64,000 nt of DNA from contig NC_063171.1 of assembly GCF_023159225.1 (NCBI RefSeq), positions 6,038,386 to 6,102,385 of the forward strand, in the 5' to 3' direction. Positions 22,687 through 32,468 of the stretch are shown in pieces. The position numbers and the translations under genes are program-made. Position 1 is the stretch's first letter; each line of letters begins with the position of its first letter. Under the pieces are notes generated by a model that saw nothing but the letters and a program-made list of their open reading frames with translations, was not told where the DNA came from and did no database searches. Source of the stretch: Perognathus longimembris pacificus (taxonomy: Eukaryota > Chordata > Mammalia > Rodentia > Heteromyidae).

Positions 22687-22697
22687 GAAGTGGGGAA
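22687..22697 (+). other. polypurine tract of the outer provirus
   Basis: agaagtggggaa sits directly before the 3' LTR start. The same position beside the LTR at 27684-28090 reads, on its own strand, aagggggaaa, a better-preserved version. Confidence 0.8.
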
Positions 22698-22761
22698 TGA
22701 AGAGTTAAAGTAAACCCCATTTTCAGGCAGCCCCCATTTTGTTGATTGTTTAAACTATGAG
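22698..22761 (+). mobile_element. 3' LTR of outer provirus, left part
   Basis: First 64 bp of the LTR, matching 15232-15296 up to 'gtttaaactatgag', where the nested element begins. The LTR resumes at 27170/27176. Confidence 0.95.
22756..22761 (+). repeat. target duplication TATGAG, left copy
   Basis: Pairs with 27170-27175. The intact 5' LTR has a single 'tatgagtaaccc' at the corresponding place (from 15291), proving duplication on insertion. Six bases is the usual length for class II (betaretrovirus-like) integrases. Confidence 0.97.
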
Positions 22762-23300
22762 ACTTGGGGCATCCACTTGGCACTGAAGGGGAGCAGTCCT
22801 GAGAGACCGCCCCTTCTCCTGCCCTGGGGCTGTGTGGATCTTAGCCACTACTACCTTTTCCCCCGGGTCTGGAACCAGAAAGGAGGCTCTGACCAGCCCC
22901 GCCTTCCGCCTCGGCCATGTGTGTGTGTCAAAATGGCGCTGGGCCAGGCCCAGGGGTGCAGTACTGTGGGCTGTGATCTCCGCCTCTGGAGGAAGCTCCG
23001 TGACATCACTGTGATGGACAGCTCAGATTAGCCTGTTGCTAATCTGAGCAAGCGAATCCAGGTCCCTCCCCTTCCCACCGTCATTACTGCTATAAATGTA
23101 TCTGTCCTTCCTCTTATTAAACGGAAGTTCGCCAGACGGCTCCCCGAAATCGCCTGTGTGTCCTGAGTCCTGCTTTAAACGGTAAGGGGGGCTCGGTGGG
23201 CGATTTCGTGGCTCTACCTCATCTTGGCTTTGCCCCCCTGGGATACGCTTCCTGCTCCTCCTGCCGGCAGGAGAAGCACACGGAGCCGAGTGTCCTGACA
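22762..23300 (+). mobile_element. 5' LTR of nested class II-like element
   Basis: 539 bp, with TATA box 'tataaatg' at 23091 and poly(A) signal ATTAAA at 23116-23121, ending 'ctgaca'. The first two bases are AC where the 3' copy has the expected TG. It also has about 16 bp ('tgatggacagctcag' region, near 23011-23028) that the 3' copy lacks. Confidence 0.93.
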
Positions 23301-23302
23301 AT

Positions 23303-23320
23303 TGGCGCCCAAATGTTGGG
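23303..23320 (+). other. primer-binding site, tRNA-Lys-like
   Basis: TGGCGCCCAAATGTTGGG starts two bases after the LTR end. The first ten bases match the lysine-tRNA primer site used by many class II elements; the rest is diverged or slightly shifted. Confidence 0.7.
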
Positions 23321-23393
23321 TGAACGAAGGCACGATGAATGAACCTGGGGCTTAGAAGCCCCACCGGCTAGCAGAGCAATCTTTCACGGAGGC

Positions 23394-23702
23394 ATGGGCA
23401 TCCCCCCTGGGGCAAACCCACAGTCAGTGGAGCGACCCGCCGATATACTGAGAGTCATGCTCCAAAATACCGGATTGGACTTTTCAGACACTTTAAAATA
23501 TTCTGCTGTACTTTTTAGCCTGGCCACGTGGGAGGACAGACCTCCTGCTGCTCAGGAGGAGAGGGGCGCAAAGCCTCATTCCAATGGGCCCTTAGACCTG
23601 CCTTGGCCTCATCCCCCGGATCCTGGTGGCGGCGGCCAGCAGAAACCCGATTTGACGCGTGGCGGCATCGGTGGCAGCGGCGGCGACAGTAGAGGTGACT
23701 GA
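23394..23702 (+). other. short open frame in nested element leader
   Basis: 102 codons in GC-rich DNA soon after the primer site, where gag would start. The first half (with 'DILRVMLQNTGLDF' and 'LFSLATWED') might be a relic of a matrix domain, but the similarity is too weak to call, and the C-terminal half is low-complexity Gly/Pro-rich. Confidence 0.25.
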
Positions 23703-24594
23703 GGTGGTGGGTCCCCCCGAGCACGGGGTCGGCCTCCGGGTGTTCCAAGTTGCGGCCGAGCGTAGCCTTCATGGCCCTACCCACTCCGCGACCTCGCTCA
23801 TACCCACCCATGCTCAGGCATGGAGAAAGCGATGGTCCCAGCCGCGGCTGAGGGAGAAGGGAGCCACCCGGCAGTGGCAGCAGCGAGTGGGAGCCTGACC
23901 TGATGCCTGGCCCGGCAGGGGACGGGTAGCAAGGCCCCTGTGTGTGTGCCTGCTGTTTTTTTGGGCTTGCCCTTGCACCTGCTCCCCCCCACCCCCTGCT
24001 TCTGAGGCCTGCTAATTTGCTGGCCTACCTAACATGATACTGGCCAATCTGCTTTGAAAAAGAAAAAAAAGGGGTTTTAGGTTTTTGTTATTGGTGCTTG
24101 ATAAAATTTGGGAATTCGCTCAAATTCGGAGCGAATTTGTTAAACAAAGGAAAGAGAGATGTCTTGCTGTGAGCCTGAATCTGTGAAAGTTTTTGTTTCC
24201 TAGGACCACATGGTTCTAAAATTATGGGCAAAATAATATCATTTTGCCACTGGAATTCCAGAAAACTTACATGGGCAATCAAAAAACAATTTTAAGAGCA
24301 CTCAAAGCTTGTGCACAACTGTGTCTGTATGTGTGTCTGTCTGTCTGTTTGTGGGTAAAATATGTAAAATCTAGCATCATGGTTTAAAAGTTACTTGCCT
24401 TTTTAACTACTATGTTAACTCGCTTAAAACTCTTTAAGATCGAGGGATCAGAATCATTTTATACAAATGTGACTATTAATCTAAATTTTCCTGACCCCAA
24501 ATTAACGTTTTGCTTCACAGAATACAGGTTAACATGTGTGCTAGCCATGTGGATTTTGTGAGTAGGAAAATCTTTTTATCCTGCTTGAACCAGA

Positions 24595-25412
24595 AGGGCA
24601 TCAGCCTACAAAAGCCAGAGAATACTCAGAATAAGCAACCAGGGAATACTGGGAGATTCAAATAACCAGTCTGTGTAGAATTTTGCAGGCAACCCAGCAG
24701 GGGGGTGACGATCTATCCAGAGGATTCCAAGAGATGTCTCTACAGCCTTGCCCAGATCTCTCCTGCCTGACTCCATCACACGTGGCTAATGAAGCCTGCT
24801 AATCCAGGATGGAGGACACAGCCACTGCTAAAGCTGAGACTTTTACATTATCCTGAACCTTTTCCCTCTTGATTGTTATTCATTTGTGTTCTCTTCCACC
24901 CTCCAGTAAGGTTAAATGATGATTTGATTTGATGGCACATGGATCTCATTCAGTCTGCTGTTCTCTAAGTGTTGTGACAGAACTCTGACAAGTAATTGTT
25001 GGCCAATTCTCAACAAGTTACAGGTGAGCTCTGTTCCTATTGTTTTCCTTGTTGCTTTAATTGGATATAAAAAGGGCTCTTATGGCTAAAACTCCTCAGA
25101 TTGCAGTTCGAAGCCAGCCCGAGTAGAAAATCTCTCTAAAACTCCATCTCCCAATTAACCAGCAAAGAGCCAGACTGGAAGCTTGGCTCAAGAGAACCAG
25201 AGAAATGCTGAAAGCAGCACCATGGCTCAAGTGGTAGAGCACTAGCCTTGAGCAGAAGTACTCAGGGACAGTGCTCAGGCCCTGAGTTCACATCCTAAAC
25301 GGAGTCGCCTTGTCTCACCCTTTCAAAACTAATCAGAGCCGGGAGATCAGGAGGAATAGTTGTGCCTACCCAATGCCCATCCCTGTCCATTCTCCTTTTC
25401 CTGCCAGTTGCA
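24595..25412 (+). repeat. modules shared with the outer provirus interior
   Basis: About 24600-24840 ('atcagcctacaaaagccaga', 'ttgcaggcaacccagcag', 'gactccatcacacg') parallels 21070-21340. About 25045-25412 ('ttgttgctttaattgga', 'gttcgaagccagcccg', 'aatcagagccggga', 'ctgccagtt') parallels 19845-20290. The second module contains an old composite SINE. The order is reversed relative to the outer provirus, the strand is the same. Confidence 0.75.
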
Positions 25413-25500
25413 TATATACATATATATACACACATGTATATATATAAATATGTATATAAAATAAATATAAATAAATAAATATATATATTTATTTTAACCT
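25413..25500. repeat. AT-rich microsatellite
   Basis: Mixed (TATA/CATA/AAAT)n repeats within the nested element. Confidence 0.9.
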
Positions 25501-26647
25501 TTGACTGCCTACTCCAAACTGGACCACTATTCCTAAACACTTCCTTCTGCTATCCCTCCTTCCTTATAATTGGCCACAATTGGGTTTATGTTCTGAATGG
25601 AATTTTTTCTGGCTTATGCCCAGAGTATGTTTTCCTAGGCCATTCATGTTAACTAGCCTTGTGAACTTGTCAGCCTTTTGCCTGACTTTTTCAAAAGTCT
25701 CTTTTAACAGAATAACATCCCTCACTAAGGTCACCACCTGGGAACTTGCAGTTCAAGACCATCATCTTTCTACACTGCTGTGCCCAACACAGATCTGGAC
25801 CCAGGAGGCCCCAGCCCTAGGAACTTCCCGATGTGCCCAAGCTACAGGAGCTGGCCAGAGGAGACCATGACACCCTCTGGCCCTAATAACCATTCTCGTA
25901 GTAATGATGAGGACCTTTACCAACCAAACTGGATGGTACCAGGCAAATCAGGGGCCCCTGACTACTTCGCCCCCTTTCAGCAGGAAGTAGTTCCAGAAGA
26001 AATGACCTCCGCCCTTACTCCCAGCATGGTGCCCCCTGTGTCATTAATTAAAACAAAAAGCGGGGGGGGGGGGTGTAACAGCCCCCATGACCAGTTAAGG
26101 ACAGCTATACTCACATTAAATATCTTAAATTTACACAAAAAAGAAATTTTAAATCTTCCCAAATCAGTGCGGGAAGGAGCCTTGTATGTGCCTTTCCTGA
26201 TTGGGGAATTAAGCCCAGAGCACTTGCTCTGGAGAAATGTCTTCTTCTTGTTCTCTCTAGGAAAACAAGGACCGTGCTGGATTTCTTCTGCTCTTCCATG
26301 GGAATATGGGAAGCCCACCTGCGTGCATCAGCAGTAGACGACACCGGAGGCAGCCAGCTTCCCTTCCCTGCTTGCTTCCTTGATTCTGCTTGACGTCTTT
26401 CTGGTGCAATGTTTTGCTGTGGCAATATTGCCTGTAGCCTTGCAAAAGAACTGGAAAAGGTTATTACATTGTTTCCCTTGTGTCTCTCCCCCGCTGTTAA
26501 ACTTAGAGGTTCCAGTTGGAGGGAAATAGGAGTTGAGGTTTTTTGACACCTTGCCTCAATGTTTATGATAAAGTGTTTACAAGACAGGTGCGCTCTCGAG
26601 TAGGGCTCCTCCTGCTGTTCAAAAAAACAAAAAACAGAAGGGCGAGT

Positions 26648-27169
26648 TGTTGGGGCATCGACTTGGCACTGAGGGGGAGCGGTCCTGAGAGATCACCCCT
26701 TCTCCCGCCCTGGGGCTGCGTGGCTCTTAGCCACTACTACCGTTTCCCCGGGTCTGGAACCAGAAAGGCAGCTCTGACCAGCCCCGCCTTCCACCTCGGC
26801 CACGTGTGTGTGTCAAAATGGTGCTGGGCCAGGCCCAGGGGAGCGGTACTGTGGGCTGTGATCTCCGCCTCTGGAGGAAGCTCCGTGACATCACTGATTA
26901 GCCTGTGGCTAATCTGAGCTAGCGAATCCAGGTCCCTCCCCTTCCCACCGTCATTACTGCTATAAATGTATTTGTCATTCCCCTTATTAAATGGAAGTTC
27001 GCCAGATGGCTCCCCGAAATCGCCTGTGTGTCCTGAGTCCTGCTTTAAACGTAAGGGGGGCTCGGCGGCCGGTTTCGCGGCTCTACCTCATCTCGGCTTT
27101 GCCCCCCTGGGATACGCTTCCTGCTCCTTGTGCCGGCGGGAGAAGTGCGTGGAGCCAAGTGTCCCGACA
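26648..27169 (+). mobile_element. 3' LTR of nested class II-like element
   Basis: 522 bp from TGTTGGGGC to CCCGACA, with TATA at 26961 and ATTAAA at 26986-26991. It matches the 5' copy with scattered substitutions and one indel. A purine-rich stretch 'acagaagggcgagt' precedes it. Confidence 0.93.
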
Positions 27170-27501
27170 TATGAGTAACCCAGGCCACCAATTATCCCAG
27201 CTAGCAGAACAAGGCCCAGCGGGTCAGGAAACGCTTAACTCTAACCGCCCCGGAATGTCTCTAGCCCTCAGCCAATCAGACTGGTACCCATATCCTAATC
27301 TTGCTTGAACACCTGATTGCTGTAACTTTGTTTTTTTGCCTTTATAAGCCTTGTGAAATCTCAGCTCGGGGCCTTCCTCCTAACCTCTGCTGTGTTGGTG
27401 GGTAGGACGAGACCCGATCTGCGGCTTGCCTGAACAAAGCCTTGCTTTTGCATTTCAGAACGTCTGGCTCTCGGTGGTCTTCTCGCGACTTGGGCATAAC
27501 A
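27170..27501 (+). mobile_element. 3' LTR of outer provirus, right part
   Basis: Begins with the second TATGAG and continues 'taacccaggccacc' to 'gggcataaca', matching 15291-15622 with few differences. Confidence 0.95.
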
Positions 27502-27683
27502 AACACATCCCCTTCCTGCGCTTGGGCCTGGCTCAGAGGAAGGTGATGTACAGAAGGAAGCATGCCCTCACCTTTACCTAAGCCCTAGAGCCAGGAATTG
27601 GAGGTGCCTCCTAGGAGGAGAAGTAGGCCAGGAAAGAGCCCTAACTTCCTCCAGGAACTGCTCCCATCTGTACTGGTGGAGAC

Positions 27684-28102
27684 TGTTATGCCAAGTCATG
27701 AAACCACCACCAAGAAGGCCACCGAGACTCAGACATTCCGAAATGCAATAGCAAGGCAAGGCTTTATTCAAGCAGGGCAGTGGCCCCGGCCTTGTCCTAC
27801 CCACCAACACAGCGGAGGTTAGGAGGCAGCCCTGAGCTGCGATTGCACAGAGCTTATAAAGGCAAAAAACAAAGTTAGAGGAATCAGGTATTCAAGCAAG
27901 CAAGATTACGTGTACAAATCTGATTGGCTCAGGGCTCGAGGCATTCTAGGGGCCGTTAGAGTTAAGCATTCCCAGGCAGTTAGAGTTCTTGAACGGCTGG
28001 GCCCTAATAAGCTTGCCCTGGGTTTGCTCATAATTTAAACAGACAACAAAACGGGGGCTGCCTGAAAATGGGGTTTACTTTAACTCTTCATTTCCCCCTT
28101 CA
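27684..28102 (-). mobile_element. LTR of the outer provirus family, reverse strand
   Basis: Reverse complement of the 15232-15622 type: on its own strand it starts 'tgaagagttaaagtaaacc' at 28090 and ends '...cttggcataaca' at 27684. AATAAA reads as TTTATT near 27763 and the TATA region as 'cttataaagg' near 27853. Twelve extra bases (28091-28102) that look like the polypurine tract are inside the flanking repeat GAGAC (27679-27683 and 28103-28107), so the LTR may begin at TGAAGGGGGAAATG. Confidence 0.9.
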
Positions 28103-28134
28103 GAGACAAGTTTAAGATGAAGGGAAACTGAGTT

Positions 28135-28265
28135 GGAGTCCAGGCACCAGTGGTTCATGCCTGGAATCCTAGCTAATAAGGAAGCTGAGGCCTGGAGGGT
28201 CGCAGTTCAAAGCCAACCAAGGAAAAACTGCTGGGAAACTCCATCTTCAAAAACAACAACAACAA
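28135..28265 (+). repeat. composite SINE fragment
   Basis: 'ggcaccagtggttcatgcct', 'gaatcctagctaataagg', and an A-rich end; only the B1-like half. Confidence 0.75.
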
Positions 28266-28280
28266 AAAACCCAGCAAAAA

Positions 28281-28495
28281 GTCAGGCTGGCAAGGTGTTG
28301 GTGGCTCAGGCCTGTAATCCTAGCTATTCAGGAGGCTGGGAACTGAGAATCGTGGTACAAAGCCAAACTGAGTAGGAAAGTCCATGAGATTCTTATTTCC
28401 ATTTAACCACCCAAACCAGAAATGGTGCTGTGGCCTTGAGCAAAAGAGGCCAAGGACAGCACCCAGGCCCTGAGGTGAAGCCCTATGACTGGAGG
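28281..28495 (+). repeat. B1-like/Geo composite SINE
   Basis: 'tggctcaggcctgtaatcc', 'gagattcttatttccattta', 'ggtgctgtggccttgagc'. A further degraded piece may extend to about 28600. Confidence 0.85.
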
Positions 28496-28600
28496 CCCGG
28501 TTTAGTGCCAGCTGAGTGAGGAGGCTGACATAGTTGAGACCCTGAGCTCAAATTCTGATTCCAGCAAAAACCAACCAAACTAAAACCCACCAAGGGACTA

Positions 28601-29210
28601 CTTGTGAAGCTAAGGTAGAAGGATCACATGAGGTTGGAGGTCTGCCTAGGTGACACAAGATAAAAAGAGGTAGGCTAGCACATTTTTCTGAGAGGACCAG
28701 GAAAATGAGCTGGGACAGCTCCCTGAAGCTGAGAAAAAAGCTCCTAGACTGGACTGGGGAAACTAGATTTTCAAAGGAGCTCATACTTGGTAGGCTTGGT
28801 TTGAAGAGTAGTTAACTCCTTAGGGTTATTAAAAACAATAGAGAAGACTGCAATTAGTGGTGTTTAATAGCTGGGTGTGGCTACAGAAAGAACCAGCCAG
28901 GAGAATCCTGCCCAAACCAAGCAGCCCTAAGTGACTGAGGGCACACACAAAGTCAATGCCTGAAGAGGAAGCAATGGACGTTTACCACTGCAGATAGATG
29001 GAAGAGTAAGGGCTAGGAGAGATGGGAATAACATCTTTCTTTCTAGGCAAGTAAAAAATAACAAAATGTTCCAGACTGCTGAAGACCTCCATGCAAGACT
29101 GGAGGCCATGAAACTATTGCAGGGAAGAAGAGGGGAAACACTGGGGCTACTCAGCACAGTTTGAAATTTTCTAAATAAAAATGCAAAAGCACAACAAATA
29201 AAAAAAAAAA
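28601..29210. other. interval without recognised feature
   Basis: No exon or clear repeat was recognised, except an A-rich run at 29191-29210 that may be the tail of an unidentified insert. Confidence 0.4.
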
Positions 29211-29214
29211 GACT

Positions 29215-30165
29215 TGCTACAAATGGAATTCCAACAAACTTAAAAGGGACATAGCTAACTAAATAGAAAGCTCACAGAATGGGAGAAGAGTTTTACCAGC
29301 TGTACATTACACAAGGGCTTTATATACAGAATGTACCTAGAGCTCAAAAGATTAAATTCTCAAATATTAAACCCATGAAGAAACCACAACTGGATTAATA
29401 AATGAGCTAATGACTTAAAGAGAGACTTCTCAGAAGTAAAAACAGCCAAAACATGAAGAAATGTTCAACATCTCTGGACATAAAGGAAATGCAAATAAAA
29501 ACACTGATATTCCACCTCACCCCAGTTAGAATAGCCATTATCAAAAGGGAATTCTATTACATTGGTGGGAATGTAAACTTGTTCAACTACTCTGGAAAGC
29601 AGTATGGAGGTTCCAAAAAAAACCAACATAGAATTACCCTATGATGCAGTCCTGAGTGTTTATCCAATAGACCGTAAACAAGGTTACAGTAAAGGCATTA
29701 TGTGCATTGCAGCACTATTCACCACAGCCAAAATATGGAATCAGACCAGGTGCCCCTAATGGACAAGTGGAAATATGTGTGTGTGTGTGTGTGTGTATGT
29801 ATATATATATATGTGTGTATGTATACATACACACATATGAATATATTACTATTGATAAGGAAATGGAAAGACATGAAAGAAAAAATTATATTAAGTGAAG
29901 TAAGCCAGACCTAGAGAAACATGTTTTCCTTCATTGGTGGTAGATAGATTATACCTATAAATCTATAAGTAAATAGGTTTCAGGTGCTTACAAATGAATT
30001 AACTGAAGATAATAGATCTACAGTAAGTTCAAACAGTACAATCTTTTAGATTGTCAAAGCCCAACAATATCAATACCAAGAAATGTATATATCCAAGGGT
30101 GGGGGGAGGGCAAGAAGAGAGGAGTAAAAAAATGAAGGGGGAAAGGGGAAGAATACAGTCAAGAA
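29215..30165 (+). mobile_element. old L1 fragment (ORF2 C-terminus and 3' end)
   Basis: Interrupted L1 ORF2 coding text: 'gaaatgcaaataaaaacac', 'caccccagttagaatagcc', then 'gcagcactattcaccacag' and 'aaaatatggaatcagacc'. Frameshifts and a GT/TA microsatellite (about 29777-29840) break it. It is more diverged than the copies at 18281 and 30584. Confidence 0.85.
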
Positions 30166-30177
30166 TCTATTGTAGGC

Positions 30178-30385
30178 TGGGAATGTGGTTTAGCAGTAGA
30201 GTGCTTGCCTAGCTACATGAAGCCCTGGGTTTGATTCCCAGCACCACATATACAGAAAAAGCTGGAAGTGGTGCTATGGTTCAAGTGGTAGAGTGCTAGC
30301 CTTGAGTAAAAAGAAGCCAGGAACAGTGCTCAGGCCCTGTGTTCAAGCCCCAGGACTGGCAAAAATAAAATAAAATAAAATAAAT
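30178..30385 (+). repeat. IDL-Geo dimeric SINE
   Basis: Complete dimer, 'ggctgggaatgtggtttag' to 'caggactggcaaaaat', with an (AAAAT)n tail. Confidence 0.93.
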
Positions 30386-30583
30386 AACAGGTCCCAGATT
30401 TGAAAGGAGAAAGAGTTAGAATCTAAAGTTGCTACAATGTATTTTTTTAAATGTCTTATTTCCAAAAACCAAACTATTCATGCCCTGGGGGTGCCGGTGG
30501 TTTACACTTGTAATCCTAGCTACTAAAGAAGCTGAGATTTTAGTATCACAGCTCAAAGCCAGCCAGAACAGAAAATCCTCTGA

Positions 30584-31783
30584 AAACTCAAAGTAGACCC
30601 AAGCCTATCACCATGCACCAAGATCAACATCAGACCTCAACATCAGACCTGAATCCTTGAAACTACTGAAGGACAGAGTAGGAAAGACACTAGAACTTAT
30701 AGGCACGGGAAGGAACTTCCTGAATAGAGTCCCAGGGGCACAACAAATAGGGGAAAGACTCGACAAATGGGACTACTACAAATTAAAAAGTTTCTGCACA
30801 GCTAAGGTCATAGCCACCAAAACAGAAAGACAGCCAACGATATGGGAAAGGATATTTACCAGCACAGCAACAGACAAAGGCCTGATATCGGTCATCTACA
30901 GAGAACTCAAAAAACTAAGCCCCTCCAAGCCCAATAAACCTATTAGGAAATGGGCAAAAGAGCTAAAGAGAGACTTCACAAGAGAAGATATAAAAATAGC
31001 AAAGAAACACATGAGGAAATGCTCAACATCCCTGCTAGTAAAGGAAATGCAAATAAAAACAACCCTGAGATACCACCTCACCCCAGTTAGAATGGCCTAT
31101 ACTCTGAACTCAGGAAACAACAAATGCTGGAGGGGGTGCGGGGAAAGAGGAACCCTTCTCCATTGTTGGTGGGAGTGCAAATTAGTACAACCACTTTGGA
31201 GAACAGTATGGAGGTTTCTCAAAAAGCTCAATATAGACCTACCCTATGACCCAGCCATACCACTCCTAGGCATCTATCCTAAACAGCAAACCCCAAGATA
31301 TCAAAAAGACATTTGTACTTCCATGTTTATCGCGGCACAATTCACAATAGCCAAAATATGGAAACAACCCAGATGCCCCTCCACAGACGAATGGATCCAA
31401 AAACTATGGTACTTAAACACAATGGAATACTACATAGCGATTAGGAATGGTGAAATATTGTTATTTGCAGGGAAATGGTCAGAACTTGAACAAATAATGT
31501 TGAATGAGACAAGCCTAGAACACAGAAAACAAAGGGGCATGATCTCCCTGATATATGACTGTTAACAAAGGGAAACGGAGAGACAGTAGAGACCAAGTCT
31601 GTGAATACTGTATATGTTCTTGATACATTGTATATTGCATATATGTCTACCTGACCTAGACAAGGGATAGAAAAACAGGTTGTAAGATATCACAAGAAAT
31701 GTACACACTGCCCTACTATGTAACTGCGCACCCTCTTTGCACAACACCTTGTAAAAAAATTTATGTTCAATTAAAAAAAAAAA
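30584..31783 (+). mobile_element. 5'-truncated L1 inserted in a SINE
   Basis: 1.2-kb insertion flanked by the exact 14-bp duplication agaaaatcctctga (30570-30583 and 31784-31797), ending in about 13 A. Its 3' UTR joins 'gtctgtgaa' to 'tactgtatatg', lacking about 236 bp that the 18281 copy has (19005-19240). Confidence 0.95.
30657..31565 (+). pseudogene. L1 ORF2 C-terminal region, 302 codons open
   Basis: Open without stop from a TTG at 30657. The homology starts upstream, near 30633, so this first codon is not a true start. The protein matches the L1 ORF2p C-terminal third: 'LDKWDYYKLKSFCTAK' (35-50), 'ATDKGLIS' (71-78), '[17 protein letters not shown]' (131-147). The C-x3-C-x7-H-x4-C motif uses C157, C161, H169 and C174. 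The reverse transcriptase and endonuclease are absent, so it cannot act alone. The intact frame over 0.9 kb suggests a relatively young insertion. Confidence 0.95.
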
Positions 31784-31999
31784 AGAAAATCCTCTGAGAC
31801 GCTTACCTCAAAGTAACTAGCAAAAAGCAGTTCAAGTGGAAGCACGCTTGTTGAGCAAGCTTGAGACCCTGAGTTAAATTCCTAGTACCCCCACCACCTG
31901 CCGGAAACTGGTAATCCAATAAATTTTTTAAAAATAAAGGAAGGTTAAATGAAAAATATTACACCAAATAGAAAATACTAGTAAAGAGACAGAAATATA

Positions 32000-32195
32000 C
32001 CAGGTTTGGGGGTGGCTACCCTATTCAGGAGGTCAAGGCAGGTAGTTTAGGAAGGAGGATTGCAAGTTCCAGGATAGCCGGCACAATTTAGCAAGATTTG
32101 TTCTCAAAATAAAATAAAAAAAGCTGGAAATGTACCTCTGTGGTAAAGTGCTTGTCTAGCATGCACAAAGCCCTCATTTTAATCCCTTATCCTCT
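32000..32195 (+). repeat. B1-ID composite SINE
   Basis: A B1-like part ('ctattcaggaggtcaaggca', 'ttgcaagttccaggatagcc') and an A-rich linker are followed by an ID-like part ('gctggaaatgtacctctgtg', 'gcttgtctagcatgcac'). Confidence 0.75.
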
Positions 32196-32244
32196 ATCTT
32201 TTCTGTACTCAACCACTTGAGCCATGCTTCCAGCCTGACTTTTT

Positions 32245-32453
32245 TTGTGGGTCATGGGAATTGAACTCTGGGCCTGGGCCTTGAGCTCAAGGCTAGTGCT
32301 CTACCACTTGAGCCACAGAGCCACTTCCTGTTTTCTGGGGATAATTGGAGATAAGAGTCTCATGGAGTTTCTTGCCCCAGGCTGGCTTTGAACCCCCATC
32401 TCAGCCTCCTCAGTAGCTAGGATTATAGGCGTAAGCAACTGTCACCTGGCTTT
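32245..32453 (-). repeat. composite SINE, first insertion at a reused site
   Basis: Reverse composite SINE flanked by ccagcctgacttttt at 32230-32244 and 32454-32468. It sits inside an older reverse SINE whose right remainder is at 33359-33476. Confidence 0.88.
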
Positions 32454-32468
32454 CCAGCCTGACTTTTT

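Larger units (their letters stand above)
19471..22697 (+). mobile_element. provirus interior, noncoding part 2
   Basis: Contains an old SINE-like module (about 19885-20062), an exact 105-bp tandem duplication (20536-20745) and the purine-rich tract before the 3' LTR. Two stretches (about 19845-20290 and 21060-21340) have diverged relatives inside the nested class II-like element. No polymerase or envelope domain was recognised, and the only sizeable frame (151 codons, reverse strand, 21929-22384) has no family resemblance. Confidence 0.75.
22762..27169 (+). mobile_element. complete nested class II-like LTR element, non-autonomous
   Basis: 4.4-kb element inside the 3' LTR of the outer provirus. 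Paired LTRs, a lysine-tRNA-like primer site and a 6-bp duplication point to class II mobilisation. The 3.3-kb interior has a GC-rich first part (to about 24000) with short frames, then AT-rich noncoding sequence with modules shared with the outer provirus. I recognise no gag, protease, polymerase or envelope. It would have depended on a helper virus, as ETn-type elements do in mouse; relation to them was not tested. Confidence 0.88.
15232..27501 (+). mobile_element. non-autonomous gammaretrovirus-like provirus, with nested insertions
   Basis: Two LTRs of one family bracket a tRNA-Pro-type primer site, a short gag-like frame, about 5.7 kb of interior without recognisable capsid, protease, polymerase or envelope, and a purine-rich tract 'agaagtggggaa' at 22687-22697 just before the 3' LTR. 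Inside lie a SINE (15772), an L1 (18281) and, within the 3' LTR, a complete second LTR element (22762-27169). Without those three the provirus would be about 6.4 kb. It resembles VL30-type dependent elements in plan; identity with any named family was not tested. It could only have moved with proteins supplied by another virus. Confidence 0.85.
30481..31910 (+). repeat. composite SINE split by an L1
   Basis: Left part 30481-30583 ('gtaatcctagctactaaag') and right part 31784-31910 ('gcttacctcaaagtaactag', 'gaccctgagttaaattcc') are continuous once the L1 and one duplication copy are removed. Confidence 0.88.

Noticed and set aside
22777..23364. open frames in GC-rich DNA on both strands
   Set aside because: They lie in the 5' LTR and leader of the nested element. 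The partner LTR gives similar frames (26543-26917), so this is LTR sequence.
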